DNA from: Hofstenia miamia
Lineage: Eukaryota; Xenacoelomorpha; Acoela
Reading direction: 5' to 3'
Assembly (NCBI GenBank): GCA_004352715.1
Contig: SCFE01000052.1
Span: 649,993 to 713,992 of the forward strand
Length of the DNA: 64,000 nt
A program made the translations under genes and the position numbers. The notes under the pieces are model-generated. The model had not been told where the DNA came from. It was given only the letters and a program-made list of their open reading frames with translations, and made no database searches. Shown here piece by piece: positions 12,016-22,899 of the stretch; positions within the stretch are counted from its first letter, which is position 1; every line of letters starts with the position of its first letter.

Positions 12016-12640
12016 TTCCAGCATCATGTACATATAGCAACGTTAGCAAGAATGTATATCAACACTAAGTCAGAATATTTCTATGTAATGGCAATCATTC
12101 TCAGTGAAGGCCTGGTTCCGATTAATGAAATAAAACTCACAATAGAAATGAGTGATTGCTGTTTATTTCCTTGAATTACACTTTTAATATGCTTGTACAT
12201 TGTTATTGAAGTTATCAAAGCTGTTATTGAACCTTAAGATCTTGTCTTCATTTTTCACTCTTTTACTAAACGAGTAAATTTATGCTTTTACTTTAAACTG
12301 CTAACTCCTTTCAGTTAAATTAATAAACACTCTTTTACCAAGTAGAAAACTGGTTTTACGTTGTCACTGCTCCCAAAAAAATTAGAGTAACAATAAATAA
12401 CCTAAGGTATGTTACAAGGGTGTTGTCAAATTTGCAAATCATTCCTATCGTTAAATGCAAGCAACCAGAACCTATTTAAAGAATAATTATTGTAAACAAA
12501 GTTTAGTAAATGCAATAAACTATAGTCACAAACTAAAGTTGTCGAGCAGCACAGAAACAAGTGATGCTTAAGTTACATTAAAAATTCATCAACAACCGCA
12601 ACTCGGTGATTGGGTTCTCACTCGGTCTCCTCCTCTCCCA
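12016..12640 (+). repeat. Dispersed repeat, copy 2 (paired with 3016-3690)
   Basis: Same orientation and landmark order as copy 1: GTAATGG, ATGAAATAAAACTCA versus AAAACTCAATAAAA, GAATTACACTT, CTTTTACTAAACGAG, TTTGCAAATCATTCC and GGGTTCTCACTC. This copy is somewhat richer in CpG than copy 1, consistent with independent CpG decay. The two copies lie about 9 kb apart and bracket the Gypsy relic. Confidence 0.7.
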
Positions 12641-12895
12641 TACAATTATATTAGTTAGCCCTGTCTCTTAACACTAGAAAGGTCATTACTCCTTAGGATT
12701 CTTTTTCAAACAGAATACGTCAAATGAAACCAACATGAGGAATGGTGCAAACTAAATTTTCGCCTTTGCAATTGTCAAATGAAATCAACACGAGTATTGT
12801 GTGTAATCGCGTCCATGTGCAATTTGCTTGACGAAATCCCCAAGTTGACCCAGTGTACTCGGAGCTTTTTTATATATGAATATTCATGTTTGTTT

Positions 12896-13036
12896 AAGAA
12901 CGCCTTCTAAAACATTTCTAAACGTCTTCGTCTTCTACACCTGACAAAGATGCAATTTCTAAAAGCCTTCTAGACGTCTTCTAAAAGTTTTTAAACCATT
13001 TTAAGACGTGTTGTAAGACGTCTTCCAAACGTTTTA
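12896..13036. repeat. Cluster of CGTCTTCTAAA-type motifs
   Basis: A 10-13-bp word related to GACGTCTTCTAAA recurs about six times with variants (GCCTTCTAAAA, CGTCTTCGTCTTCTAC, GCCTTCTAGACGTCTTCTAA, AAGACGTCTTCC), including its reverse complement AAGACGT. There is no coding frame. Confidence 0.55.
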
Positions 13037-13039
13037 TTG

Positions 13040-14390
13040 TTTATTGGGAAAATGCACTCCTTTGAGTGTATCTATTAGTGAAAATGGACTATAATTACTA
13101 TCACAAACATTAATTTTATTCTATAAATAAGAACATTAAAAAACGTGCAAAATATATTCTACTGAAAATATTTTTAGAGTAGTCTCCTAAAATGGCATCA
13201 AATCCATAGCAAAGTCCTAAGCCATCTTAGTTTATTAAAAAAATTGCCTGTAAATGATTTGGGAAGGTATACATTGTAAGAAAATTTGGTGTATGCACAC
13301 TTGAAATGACATTAATTTTGTAACACTCATTAAGTAATATAGTATTCACAAAAATTCTAAATTTAGAATTTATGTAAGCCTGCATACAATGCCAATTCAG
13401 TGAAATTTCGACGTTAACGAATTGTAAGTATGCATTTGTAAATAGTTAAATGGTACTAAATAAAATGGAAATATACTAATCAACACAACCCTTAATTTGC
13501 CTATACCTGAGCTCAAGTCTATACAATAACCCAATATCTTGAAAATTATAGTTCATGTGAGTAAATATATAAACCGATCCCAATTATTGGGTCAAATATA
13601 AACATTGCTCAAAAACATACAAATGTAAAACGATTGACAAACACCTTAATATGAAAATTACGGATATGGTTTGGTTCGATGTTAAACCAAAGTATACTTA
13701 GTTAATAATAAATTTATGACTTTTCTAATGCCTTTTCTAATTATGTCTGATACATCCTATTGCAAATTAGTCAAAGTTGTCGAAATGTCTAGAACAACTA
13801 ATATTCCAAGCAATTTTAAATTGCAATTGGTATATATTTAATATTTATATTATAAGCTATTGATACATAACATCAGAAAATGAATGCTTCTTAATAAAAT
13901 TTTCAAAAGTAAGAATAGATTGATTCCTGAATCTAATCCTTTACCCTAGATAAATAAATATATACACTAATTATAATGATTGTTAACATGTTAATGACTA
14001 TATTTCGGAAATTGAGAAATAGTTATATACTAAATGACTTATATTACCACTTTAAATGGTACATAAAAAAATAATTGAATTTTTTTACAAAATATAGTGA
14101 AATTGCCAAATTGAGTTTCTCAAGGTTGAATGCTACTTTGAAAAGCATGAATATGAGCTCATGCTACTTTATATAAAGCGATTTAGAAGCACGACATTTG
14201 CTGCAGTCACAGGATAAAAACCAGAAACATATGTTGTCAATATCAAAGTTAGACTTAACATAATTAGTGAAAATTCATATATTTCAAATTTGAAATATTT
14301 TGGTCTTGCAAATGCGTCGATGTTAGTATTGATTACGATGAAGTTTGCTAAATGCACCACTCTGTAAAAATAGTTTGATGATGATATAGA
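13040..14390. other. No gene recognised
   Basis: AT-rich spacer. The longest ORF (minus, 14169-14360) has no recognisable motif and lies just beyond the end of the non-LTR element. Confidence 0.5.
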
Positions 14391-14394
14391 TTTA

Positions 14395-16135
14395 ATTATT
14401 TTTCGAGATTGTAGTATTGATTTTCCATGCGTTCTAAAACCGGCTTTCTTTGAAGTAAGTTTTATATAATCATATGCATCAAGGTTAAATTTATTATTTA
14501 GTAGTTTATGTAAAAATAGTCCAAAAGTTGAAATTCGATGGAAATTGGTAAAATCTTAAATCGCTTTAATTCATTATAGTCTATATTTTTCTTATTTGAA
14601 GCCCAGTGAATGCAACATCTTTGAAATTTTTCCACCTTAATAAATTCAGTTCTTGATGGATAACAAATTTGTGAACCGTATATTAAATGGGATAATATGT
14701 AACTTTTATATAATTGAATTTTTAAACTGTTAGGTGACAAAAATGGAACGTTTCTTCTTAGAATTAGGAATAATTTGATACCTTTAGATATATTATATTC
14801 ATAGTGATATTTCCATTTCAAGTTTTCATTAATTTGTATACCAAGATCTTCGATGGCATTGGCTTGTGGTATTAAAACTTCATCAATATAATAATCATCA
14901 AAATTGTTTTGTGAATTTCTGAAGCAAATCATATTAAACTTTTTTTGCATTAAATTTCAATTTATTTCTTTTACGCCAGTTATTTAAGTGATCTATTTGA
15001 CATTGAATATTATAATATTGATTATCATAAAATAGAAGCTTCAAATCATCCGCGAAAATCCAGCTTTTATTTTCATTGCAATCTGTAATATCATTGATAA
15101 AAATTATAAATAATAAAGGACCCAATATACTCCCTTGTGGTATACCACTTGTTACTTCTTGTTTAGAAGATAAAATTCCATTTATATTCACACATTGTAG
15201 TCTATCTTTTAAATATAAATGGAAAAATCTCAGAAATTTAGCATCAAATCCAAATAATGACAACTTTTCAAGTAATTTTCGGGTGGTACGGTATCAAATA
15301 CTTTGGAAATGTCGAAGTATATGGCATAGCAAGATATATTCTCATCAAAGTTATTGTAAATCAAGTCAAGATATCCTAAGAGATTTGTAACCGTAGAAGA
15401 ACCTTTTCTAAAGCCATGTTGGGACTTACTTAATTTAGGTTCTACATAATTGTATATGAAATTAAACAACAATCTTTCAAAAATTAATGATACTCTTGGA
15501 AGAATACTACTTGGTCGATAATTATTAATTTGAGTTCTATTTCCGCTTTTATGTATTGGAGTAATGTACGACATTTTCAAAATTTGAGGAAATATACACT
15601 TTTCAATGATGTGATTAAATATAATGTAAAGATGAGGTATAATACATGATACAGTGTTTTTAATGAAAATTGAAGGCAAGGCATCTAATGAATGAGACGA
15701 ATTGACTTTCATCTTTATGATAATTTGATAAATATCAAATTCAGTGAAATGAACTTTATCAAGGAATATTAATTGTGTTTTCTTAAATGATTGTACATCA
15801 ACTTTGTTTTTTTAGTGAAAATCATTGAATAACATCCATATTTATTAAAAATTAGCATTCCGCATATGAAATCAAATGATTCTTTCTCTAAAGTTATTGG
15901 CAAACATTGTTAAAAGAAGAGTTAACTGCTATTAAAACTCCACCACCACTACCTTTAAGACGAGCTTGTCGTTTTATATAATAATTAGTTCCAGCAAGTT
16001 TGTATCTACTAGCAATAACCTTTCGAACTTCCCAAGTATTCGAAAATTCAATTATTAAATGCCGTGGCCTATTGTGATTAGGATTATATTTACACCGTCG
16101 ATAAATATCATTGAAATGAAAGTTTTTATCTATAA
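14395..16135 (-). mobile_element. Chimeric, internally deleted CR1/jockey-like non-LTR retrotransposon
   Basis: Read on the minus strand from 16135 downwards: an ORF1-like segment (RPRHLIIEF...KLAGTNYYIKRQ, about 16080-15970) runs in frame into GSGGGVLIAVNSSF (about 15950-15910), which is the start of an apurinic-type endonuclease. After a frame change the sequence jumps at about 15840 to the region just before the RT. The RT follows in three frame-shifted pieces and then a C-terminal tail (DAYDYIKLTSKKAGFRTHG, about 14480-14425). The ORF1/endonuclease fusion and the missing endonuclease body show two deletions or a template switch. The element is inactive. Confidence 0.75.
14498..15712 (-). 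pseudogene. Non-LTR reverse transcriptase relic (ORF2)
   Basis: Three overlapping frames, 15712-15230, 15263-14934 and 14950-14498, make up the RT. Visible motifs, in order: ITPIHKSG, NNYRPSSILP, QHGFRKGSSTVTNL, AIYFDISKVFDTVP, SGIPQGSILGPLLFIIFIND, IFADDLKLL (catalytic FADD at 15056-15045), W-x-x-x-NKLKFNAKK, then LGIQIN and LYKSYILSHLIYG. This is the full order of RT blocks 1-9 of the CR1/jockey group. The active-site DD pair is intact, but two frameshifts separate the blocks, so no functional enzyme is made. Confidence 0.85.
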
Positions 16136-16159
16136 TAAGTAGTAAGAGACGGGCATGAG

Positions 16160-16286
16160 GAGGTTACATTGGGACACCCTGAAGTTCTCGTAACACCCCA
16201 TTACTATTTGCCACATGAAAATGAAGCAATTCTATTGGACGCCATCTACCGACGAAATATTTTTGACATAACTAAAATGAGCAAAT
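16160..16286 (+). pseudogene. Open fragment with GHPEVLV...PHYYLPHENE, unrecognised
   Basis: The plus-strand frame starting near 16172 reads GHPEVLVTPHYYLPHENEAI and continues to a TAG at about 16302. The composition is protein-like but I do not know the family. A deleted version of the same text (GGGACACCC, then GACTATTTGCCA) recurs at 16704-16742, running into the gap. The pair is probably the edge of an unnamed repeat. Confidence 0.3.
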
Positions 16287-16742
16287 TAATTTTTTAGACA
16301 ATTTGCTTAGACCAAAGTGAGAATTTTTGATTTTTTTAGGATTTAGGCAATCTGATATTTTGATGACAAATTTCACTTAGGGCGTGTTTGTTGTAACAAT
16401 GTTTAAACATGCAACGTAATGTTTTAAGGAAAACAATTCATAGATTGAAAACCCAAATAAATGATGTGTTATTTGCATTAGAGCGTGTTTCCAAGTGCGT
16501 TAATATTGATCAAAACAAATATGCAAGAGGTGGAAAACAGCAATTTCTTTAGCAAACTGTGTATAAATTGTAAAAGCATACATTACCACAATGGCTTTGA
16601 GTGATGAATTTCAGCATTGTACAATCTTCAAGTTTCCATCTTCATTCTAAAATATGACGGCACTTCCACATTCACCTAGTTATAGACGAAGAGAGGACGT
16701 GCCAATGGGACACCCATGACTATTTGCCATTTGGTACTGAAG

Positions 16743-17742
16743 NNNNNNNNNNNNNNNNNNNNNNNNNNNNNNNNNNNNNNNNNNNNNNNNNNNNNNNNNN
16801 NNNNNNNNNNNNNNNNNNNNNNNNNNNNNNNNNNNNNNNNNNNNNNNNNNNNNNNNNNNNNNNNNNNNNNNNNNNNNNNNNNNNNNNNNNNNNNNNNNNN
16901 NNNNNNNNNNNNNNNNNNNNNNNNNNNNNNNNNNNNNNNNNNNNNNNNNNNNNNNNNNNNNNNNNNNNNNNNNNNNNNNNNNNNNNNNNNNNNNNNNNNN
17001 NNNNNNNNNNNNNNNNNNNNNNNNNNNNNNNNNNNNNNNNNNNNNNNNNNNNNNNNNNNNNNNNNNNNNNNNNNNNNNNNNNNNNNNNNNNNNNNNNNNN
17101 NNNNNNNNNNNNNNNNNNNNNNNNNNNNNNNNNNNNNNNNNNNNNNNNNNNNNNNNNNNNNNNNNNNNNNNNNNNNNNNNNNNNNNNNNNNNNNNNNNNN
17201 NNNNNNNNNNNNNNNNNNNNNNNNNNNNNNNNNNNNNNNNNNNNNNNNNNNNNNNNNNNNNNNNNNNNNNNNNNNNNNNNNNNNNNNNNNNNNNNNNNNN
17301 NNNNNNNNNNNNNNNNNNNNNNNNNNNNNNNNNNNNNNNNNNNNNNNNNNNNNNNNNNNNNNNNNNNNNNNNNNNNNNNNNNNNNNNNNNNNNNNNNNNN
17401 NNNNNNNNNNNNNNNNNNNNNNNNNNNNNNNNNNNNNNNNNNNNNNNNNNNNNNNNNNNNNNNNNNNNNNNNNNNNNNNNNNNNNNNNNNNNNNNNNNNN
17501 NNNNNNNNNNNNNNNNNNNNNNNNNNNNNNNNNNNNNNNNNNNNNNNNNNNNNNNNNNNNNNNNNNNNNNNNNNNNNNNNNNNNNNNNNNNNNNNNNNNN
17601 NNNNNNNNNNNNNNNNNNNNNNNNNNNNNNNNNNNNNNNNNNNNNNNNNNNNNNNNNNNNNNNNNNNNNNNNNNNNNNNNNNNNNNNNNNNNNNNNNNNN
17701 NNNNNNNNNNNNNNNNNNNNNNNNNNNNNNNNNNNNNNNNNN
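16743..17742. other. Assembly gap of 1,000 N
   Basis: Exactly 1,000 N, a fixed-size gap. It separates the unnamed repeat at 16.7 kb from the region upstream of the TRIM-like gene. Confidence 0.97.
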
Positions 17743-17753
17743 AAAAAACATGT

Positions 17754-18086
17754 TTATAGAAATTTTGAACTTTTATGAGTTTTTATGGACGCTAGACCAA
17801 AGAGAAAATTACTTGCTAACTTATTTACTTCAAAATCTAGTTGCTTACTATTACATAATGCAATTTCTACCAAAATGACAAATAAATAGTATTTTATGCC
17901 CACAAACTCACACGACGCATAAACCGGACAGTCATTGTTTGATCTGAGTAACCTTTGGATCTCTTTACGAAAAAGCAAAGCTGGAACTTTTAAATTACAT
18001 AAATCAATTTTTAACCCGCTATCCAACCGAACGACTTTAATATCAATTGAAAAATAAAGTAAAACTTGAAAATAGGAGAAGTGCAA
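17754..18086 (-). CDS. Hypothetical 110-residue ORF, unrecognised
   Basis: Minus-strand ORF with protein-like composition; a middle part reads VPALLFRKEIQRLLRSNNDC. No signal peptide, zinc motif or family is recognised. It lies 280 bp upstream of the divergently oriented TRIM-like gene and starts next to the gap, so it could be one exon of a larger gene hidden by the Ns. It could equally be chance. Confidence 0.25.
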   Translation of the reverse strand: MHFSYFQVLLYFSIDIKVVRLDSGLKIDLCNLKVPALLFRKEIQRLLRSNNDCPVYASCEFVGIKYYLFVILVEIALCNSKQLDFEVNKLASNFLFGLASIKTHKSSKFL

Positions 18087-18388
18087 GGGCGAGAAATTGC
18101 CAATAATGCTACTTCATACTCTGAAACTAAGACATGTAAATAATTTAACTCTAAATCACAGACATAATTTTAAGATTTCATGTTTATTTAATTGAAAAAT
18201 CATAAACAATGTGGATAATGGATTTAATCAATTATTAAATATATAGTCTCTTGCTCTCCTAAAAAAATTCTATTACAATAATATATAAAACGGTTCATTT
18301 AGTTGATGTTTAAGTTGATATTTTTAGTACGCCCTGCTGAAAACAAACTTTTTAGTAAAAGCTGGTGGATTGTATTTTCAAAATTTTA

Positions 18389-19483
18389 ATGACGGATTAT
18401 TCAGATTTTTTGACATGTGCCATTTGTTTGGAATATTACAAAGATCCCTATGCACTAAAATGTCTTCACTCATTCTGTAAGAGGTGCTTACAAAAATTTA
18501 ATAAAAATGGTGCATTAATTATTTGCCCTGTTTGCAGTATACCTACAGAATATTCAGCCATTCAGCAAGATTTCCGCATTAAACAATTCAGTCAATTGGT
18601 TAAATCAGATAAATTTAAATGTTTTTCATCATCTAATACCTGCAATCAATGTAAAGATGAGCTTTGCTCAAGTGAAGCAAACTATTGTAAAGATTGTGAC
18701 TTTATTATTTGCATACATTGTGCTATTTTACATAAAACGCAAACAAAATCAAACTGTCATACCGTATACGCTTTAGCTCAGAAAGATATCACTTATTGCC
18801 AAGAACATAATAAGAAATATGAGTACTTTTGCAATGAAGCTTACTGTCAAGCATTGCTTTGCATTAACTGTACAAGAATGAAACACCAAGATCACAGCGT
18901 ACAAACGTTGAAGGAGCAAAAAGTACAGATTTCAGAGGAAATATTAAAAAAAGCCGAACGTGCAGAAGAATATTTATCCGCAATAAATTTAATTCTTGAC
19001 GAATCAGATTCATTGTGGAAAACCATTGAGGAAAAATTTTATGAATTTTCACAGTCAGCTCAAAGCAGACAGGACTTCATAATTGAGCAAGCCAATACAG
19101 AATATGCCAATACAAATGCTGCTATGTGCGAACACAGTACAACCTTAAAAAAAGAACATCAAGAAAATAATAATAAAATTTGCTTAATAAAAGGAGGGCT
19201 TTCCACCATTATGACACATTCAAAAGAAAGCTTAATGAAGAAATCATATTTTGATCTTAAAGATTTAAGTAGAAAAGTTGAGAATCAATTAGAAAAAAAT
19301 TGTGAGACCATCAATGAAATACTTGAGAGTGACCTTGATCCTGTGGTGTCAGTGAATATTGAAGTTGATGGAATTCGTAAAGCCATTAGTGATTACATTG
19401 GCAATATTTATCATAAAGCAGCGGATCACGATGAGATAATTAATGGATTGTTTACTCCTAGAATTGTCTCATGTCATGCTTAA
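18389..19483 (+). CDS. TRIM-like RING/B-box/coiled-coil protein (N-terminal half)
   Basis: The longest ORF opens at 18365. I prefer the ATG at 18389 because MTDYSDFLTC is the usual close spacing of start to RING in this family. In 18365 numbering: RING C18-C21-C33-H35-C38-C41-C54-C57; B-box 1 C93/C96/C108/C111/C116/C119/H123/H132; B-box 2 C145/H148/C156/C161/C166/C169/H174/H177; then a coiled-coil from about 180 to 300. RING fingers of TRIM proteins act as ubiquitin E3 ligases, B-boxes and coiled-coil mediate assembly, and the C-terminal domain binds targets. All zinc ligands are present. The frame ends at a TAA (19481) inside a 132-bp repeat, and the same frame reopens beyond it as a likely propeller half. 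As written, the protein would be a TRIM lacking its target-binding domain. Intronless. Confidence 0.85.
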   Translation: MTDYSDFLTCAICLEYYKDPYALKCLHSFCKRCLQKFNKNGALIICPVCSIPTEYSAIQQDFRIKQFSQLVKSDKFKCFSSSNTCNQCKDELCSSEANYCKDCDFIICIHCAILHKTQTKSNCHTVYALAQKDITYCQEHNKKYEYFCNEAYCQALLCINCTRMKHQDHSVQTLKEQKVQISEEILKKAERAEEYLSAINLILDESDSLWKTIEEKFYEFSQSAQSRQDFIIEQANTEYANTNAAMCEHSTTLKKEHQENNNKICLIKGGLSTIMTHSKESLMKKSYFDLKDLSRKVENQLEKNCETINEILESDLDPVVSVNIEVDGIRKAISDYIGNIYHKAADHDEIINGLFTPRIVSCHA

Positions 19484-20090
19484 ACCGAGTCGGAATGTCG
19501 TGCGTTAGATGTTTTGTACGATGAAAGAAAAAATGATTTATATTCCTTATTTGAAACGAATGATGAGATAATTAATGGATTGTTTACTCCTAGAATTGTC
19601 TCATGTCATGCTTAAACCGAGTCGGAATGTCGTGCGTTAGATGTTTTGTACGATGAAAGAAAAAATGATTTATATTCCTTATTTGAAACGAATGATGAGA
19701 TAATTAATGGATTGTTTACTCCTAGAATTGTCTCATGTCATGCTTAAACCGAGTCGGAATGTCGTGCGTTAGATGTTTTGTACGATGAAAGAAAAAATGA
19801 TTTATATTCCTTATTTGAAACGAATGATGAGATAATTAATGGATTGTTTACTCCTAGAATTGTCTCATGTCATGCTTAAACCGAGTCGGAATGTCGTGCG
19901 TTAGATGTTTTGTACGATGAAAGAAAAAATGATTTATATTCCTTATTTGAAACGAATGATGAGATAATTAATGGATTGTTTACTCCTAGAATTGTCTCAT
20001 GTCATGCTTAAACCGAGTCGGAATGTCGTGCGTTAGATGTTTTGTACGATGAAAGAAAAAATGATTTATATTCCTTATTTGAAACGAATG
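19430..20090 (+). repeat. Five tandem copies of a 132-bp unit inside the TRIM-like gene
   Basis: ATGAGATAAT recurs at 19431, 19563, 19695, 19827 and 19959, with a sixth partial start at 20091 (ATGAGATTTT), giving a period of exactly 132 bp. The copies look identical. The unit is 44 codons, so the frame is kept, but each copy carries one in-frame TAA (19481, 19613, 19745, 19877, 20009). Each unit contains the codons joining the two halves of the gene. Confidence 0.95.
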
Positions 20091-20764
20091 ATGAGATTTT
20101 CCTAGAATTACTTTCTTCTGACGGAACTAGCAATAAAATTTCGATTCATAAAGACTATAGTTTTCGTCCCGGAAGTTATCTTGCAATGATAGATAATGGA
20201 GATTTGTTATTGAATATCACAGGGAAGTTACTACAAGTAAAAGCGAATACGCAATTACAAGTTTTGAATAATTTTCGTTTGACATTTTGTAAGGTGTTAG
20301 ACATCGAAATGGTTTGTGCAAGTCCCTGCAGAAAATTTCTGTATTTTTACTCTAACAAAAAATTAATTTACAAGTATTGTGTTAAAACAAAGCGTCACGA
20401 GAAAGCAGCTCTTGGTAAAAACTACAGCTACATGTCTGTAAGTGAGAATTTAGATTGCATTGCATTGACACATTTCTCACATTCTTCAATAGAATTATAT
20501 TCTTTTAAGATGAAAATTATCATATGTTCTATTGGAAATGCTTCAGATTGTGGAATCTTATTTTTAACAAAAAATATGCTCATTTCAGCTAGATATTCTT
20601 CTTTTGCTCTCTACAGCATTGAGAATGGCGAGCTTGTTAAAGAATTTAATATCATTGACACTGATAAAGACCTTAAACTGTCTCCAATGTGCATTTCTAA
20701 ATGTACTCATAATATGATAGCTATAGCACATGAACGATGGATTTATAAAATTAAACTAACTTAG
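20012..20764 (+). pseudogene. C-terminal (probable beta-propeller) half of the TRIM-like gene
   Basis: Open in the same frame as the RING/B-box half from the last in-repeat TAA (20009) to TAG at 20762. About 250 residues without further lesions. The sequence shows repeated short beta-strand-like hydrophobic stretches about 40 residues apart (for example YLAMIDNGDLLLN, KFLYFYSNKKLIYKY, ILFLTKNMLISARY, MIAIAHERWIYKI). This suits an NHL/WD-like propeller, the target-binding domain found at the C-terminus of many invertebrate TRIM proteins, but no blade motif is clean. The lack of decay suggests either a recent split, translation by readthrough, or separate expression. The first ATG is at 20042. 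Confidence 0.6.
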
Positions 20765-22080
20765 GGTTACTTGCTGTAATTGTTAAAGTATTTTCTAACT
20801 GCAATATAAAATTACGTTGTTATGTAATGTATATCTCCTACTTTGAAAATTAAACTTTCCATTTTTTAAAGCATTTGTTATTTTTGTGATTTATTTTACT
20901 TCTGAATGGTTTCAAAGTTGCTAGATTATAGTTCTACATTTAATATAAAGTACAGGCAGGAATCAAGACCCTTTGCCTCAAAAATGCATTTGTAGCGTTC
21001 ACTGATAACCACGACTACCATCAGGTAATGCGACGACAAGGAAAACATAAAACATGTAATTCATTAGGTCTCTCGAGTTTTTGACAGAGTGGTTTCAAAC
21101 GGTGGGACACTCAAACATGTTACACTGATCTGAATTGCTATTTTCTTAACGATATCTGTCAATATACTTCTTTAAATGAGAAAACAATCAGAAATATTAT
21201 CAATAAGATTTCGAAAGATAATAACTAATGATGATTAGCAATCCTGATTAGATTTAATTTGTATAATATCCTTCGCACAGGTTTTAAATAAAGATTTGAC
21301 TTAAGAAATTAGTTTAGTAGTGGTAATTAACTTTATTTAAGTGAAATTGAGAAATTTTGAATGCAAGCTACATAAAGTACAACTTGATCATTATTTATAT
21401 AATTCTTTTAAACGGGTGTATACTTATTTCAAACATGCAAGGTATGCTAATAGTGATGTTGGTTCTAAGGTAATAAGCGACCATTTAAATTTGTGGATCT
21501 TACATACGCCATTTTTATACTTTGCTCTTCCATTCGTATGGATATAGTTAGGATATTTAGTAAAGCCTTATTCACTTGTTGTGCACATATTTGTTTGAAG
21601 GAAATCCATATTCAATATATTTGTATAATGTTGAAGCAAAATTTGATCACCTATTTACATAAGCCTACATTGCGCTAAATTACATATGTAGTAGTTACTA
21701 GTGCATCCCAAATGCCTATAATAAGTCTATAAAATCAACTAGATCCAGTTTTCAATTTTTGACCAATTGATCAATAAAGTATTTCGAAGGAGTAGATTTT
21801 ACATTTTCAAACAATTGTATTGGACAAGTGGTTGACAAGATTTTTAAGTCCCTTCAGTATGCTGTTAGTTATTGCCGAGGACGGTTGGTATTTGTCAAGT
21901 GCTCTTGATTGCATTGAAACACTACACATTAGAGAATCTTCTTGTCTACATTCTCGAACTATCTCCTCAAACTTAGCGAACTTTAGTTATTTAGGTTTTC
22001 TCTTCAGCGCCACTGCCCCTGTTCATGTCTACCATCAAACTCAACGATGCTATTGGCTTTACTTGTAATCTTGCTATCAA
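20765..22080. other. 3' flank of the TRIM-like gene; no gene recognised
   Basis: AT-rich. Several 60-80-codon ORFs (21341, 21493, 21820) lack motifs. The part after about 21.8 kb may already be 5' sequence of the next non-LTR element, because base composition becomes CT-rich there. Confidence 0.4.
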
Positions 22081-22193
22081 AGACAAATTCATCTTTACAT
22101 GTTTCCTATGGTAATGTTAGCTACCATTTAACTAAAAATTGTTCAAATTTTTCTAGCAACTACTCTGAAATGCTCATCAACCTTTAAGATCAG

Positions 22194-22870
22194 ATGATCA
22201 CTTTCTGCAACGCTTGCACTGACGCTGGCAAAAAGCGTGTTTTTCTCAGTCACTCACTGAAATTCACATCTTTTGAAGATGGACTCGCATCACATAAGAA
22301 AACTCTGAATTATCTTGACCACTCTATACATGAATTGTCGAAGCTAAATCAGAAAATGATTGTTTACTTAAACGAAATTGTCTGTCAAAGGTAAAAATCA
22401 CATTGACTCTGAAACTCCGGAGAAAAGAATGTCTTCAAACAAAGATCACCACAATATTTCTCTTGGGATCCGCATTCGAGGAATTACTGAGGCACCTCCG
22501 CACTCTTCCCCTGATATCCGTCTTCAATACATCAAGACATGATCCTTAAAATATTCGATCACTTGGGTGTTCCAGACGTCATTATTCAAGATATTTACCG
22601 TCGTGGTCGTTTTTCTACTAATCGAAATCGGACTGGTATTATTCACCTCAATTCAGAATGCCGTGTCATTAGTCGATCATCAAAGCTTAAATCTTTCTCT
22701 TCTACTGTCTTATTTCTCGCGATCTCTTTCCCTCCGATCTCCAGATTGAATCTAATATTCTACGAGTCCGCCGTGAGCTACTAAATTCTGGTGTTCCTCA
22801 CTCTGAACTAAAAATCAAGTATCCCACACTTCTACTAAGAAATTCTCCTGTCGACCTGTCTCTCCTTTCT
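22194..22870 (+). pseudogene. Non-LTR ORF1 relic
   Basis: The frame starting at 22429 (MSSNKDHHNIS) reads GIRIRGITEAP, then SSPDIRLQYIK, continuing after a frame change at about 22539 as KIFDHLGVPD and IYRRGRFSTN. A further frame contains RVRRELLNSGVPH and LKIKYPTLLLRNSPVDLS. This resembles the RNA-binding ORF1 protein found ahead of ORF2 in CR1/jockey elements. A C-x2-C pair (FCNACTDAG) sits at about 22200. Assignment rests on position and general character. Confidence 0.5.
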
Positions 22871-22899
22871 TCCTCTGTCAATAATTCTTCGAATTGACT

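Noticed and set aside
19484-20041. Short intron inside each 132-bp unit (GTCTCATG...GCGTTAG) that would remove the TAA
   Set aside because: The candidate intron is 43 nt with a poor donor, and removing it would break the frame that is otherwise kept by the 132-bp unit.
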